DNA from: Duganella levis
GTDB lineage: Bacteria; Pseudomonadota; Gammaproteobacteria; Burkholderiales; Burkholderiaceae_D
NCBI RefSeq assembly: GCF_009857605.1
Contig: NZ_WWCT01000005.1
Span: 124,001-188,000, forward strand
Length of the DNA stretch: 64,000 nt
Reading direction: 5' to 3'
The translations under genes were made by a program, and so were the position numbers. How positions within the stretch are numbered: position 1 is the stretch's first letter; the number at the start of each line of letters is the position of its first letter. The notes beneath the pieces are model-generated. The model was given only the letters and a program-made list of their open reading frames with translations. It had not been told where the DNA came from and made no database searches. Positions 63,493 to 64,000 of this stretch are shown one piece after another.

Positions 63493-64000
63493 ATGAAAAC
63501 GTTACCAAAAGATGGCGTCAAACAAGTGCTGATCGTCGGCGGCGGCACCGCCGGCTGGCTGACTGCCTGCTTTTTAGCCAAACAACTGGGCACCGGCGCG
63601 GATGCCGGCAGCGTGCGCATCACGCTGGTGGAGTCTAAGGAGATCGGCATCATCGGCGTTGGCGAAGGCACCTTCCCGTCGATACGCGGCACGCTGGCCA
63701 CCATCGGCATCGACGAAGCGCGCTTCATCCGTGAGTGCAACGGCACGTTTAAACAGGGCATCCGCTTCAACCACTGGGTGCGCGAACCGGGTGCGGCCGG
63801 GGCCGACCACTATTTCCACCCTTTCAGCCTGCCGAGCCAGCGGCCCGGCGGTCCGGAACTGCTGCCGTACTGGCTGCAAGGCGCGGCCGGTCCCGGCGTG
63901 GCGTTTGCCGCCGCCACCACCATGCAAAAGCGCGTGGCCGACGCGTCGCGCGCACCGAAGCGCCCGAGCGACGCCGACTTCATGGGACCGCTGAACTACG
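63493..64000 (+). CDS. Tryptophan-halogenase family flavoprotein, 5' part only
   Basis: The frame starts at ATG 63493 after GGAGACAAAAGTGCT and runs off the window; 169 codons are visible. KQVLIVGGGTAGWLTACFLA is the FAD-binding GxGxxG motif (PF04820 type), followed by the conserved IGVGEGTFPSIRGTLATIGI that lines the flavin site in tryptophan halogenases. The region with the active-site Lys can be judged only in part. Many members beside TonB receptors have no shown halogenase activity, so the reaction is open. It is divergent from the receptor and shares the operator array. Confidence 0.88.
   Translation, partial: MKTLPKDGVKQVLIVGGGTAGWLTACFLAKQLGTGADAGSVRITLVESKEIGIIGVGEGTFPSIRGTLATIGIDEARFIRECNGTFKQGIRFNHWVREPGAAGADHYFHPFSLPSQRPGGPELLPYWLQGAAGPGVAFAAATTMQKRVADASRAPKRPSDADFMGPLNY

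Overview
The window is about 62-64% GC chromosomal DNA with dense genes in both orientations. It most resembles a betaproteobacterium of the Oxalobacteraceae (Duganella/Massilia/Janthinobacterium type). The reasons are the many LysR regulators, TonB-dependent receptors beside glycoside hydrolases, a tryptophan-halogenase-type flavoprotein beside a TonB receptor, and an AmpG-like sugar transporter beside a GH1 enzyme. This placement is inferred from gene content; no rRNA or tRNA gene is present to confirm it.

Layout. 1-900: the 3' end of an FRG-domain gene, then an AT-richer gene-free stretch with three short direct repeats, which looks like the edge of an acquired island. 994-8192: an SDR/LysR divergent pair, a GAF hybrid histidine kinase, a VOC protein, a chemotaxis receptor and a beta-lactamase-fold serine hydrolase. 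8320-17117: a periplasmic-propeller histidine kinase, a GH97 glycosidase, a GGDEF/EAL protein and an ABC-F ATPase. 17250-20478: a three-gene aldo/keto-reductase operon divergent from a LysR gene. 20524-25005: an M14-type peptidase/hydrolase pair, a YkgJ protein, a GlcG-AraC operon and a CPBP protease broken by a homopolymer frameshift. 25146-30999: malic enzyme, LysR genes, a GNAT acetyltransferase preceded by a tiny ORF and a hairpin, and a periplasmic binding protein.

30996-43095 is a carbohydrate-utilisation locus. Leftward: a secreted unknown protein, a CHMI-type tautomerase, a GH2 uronidase-like enzyme and a GH3 enzyme. Rightward: uronate dehydrogenase, a GH105-DUF4861 fusion and a TonB receptor. 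The two arms diverge from one control region with two palindromic operators. The likely path is import of an acidic oligosaccharide by the receptor, periplasmic trimming by GH105, GH2 and GH3, and cytosolic oxidation of the freed uronate. No sugar-acid permease and no local regulator are present.

43373-51439 is mainly housekeeping: UppP, RecQ, an AraC/EamA pair, an amidohydrolase, a HIRAN-like protein, a remnant binding protein and TrmB. 51623-54431 holds a GH1 beta-glucosidase and an AmpG-like transporter. 54397-60619 holds an acyltransferase, a LytS/LytTR two-component pair, two lone periplasmic binding proteins and an esterase. 60797-64000 holds a second TonB receptor divergent from a truncated tryptophan-halogenase family gene.

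The most notable non-coding signals are: (a) a GAAAACGTTTTC-type operator shared by three loci, including four copies at exact 21-bp spacing at 63312-63386; (b) a 66-bp near-perfect palindromic element present twice, each time 3' of a TonB receptor gene and in the same orientation relative to it; (c) an 11-bp core, AAGAAAAACTT, just before the start codons of two LysR genes and again before the tiny ORF.
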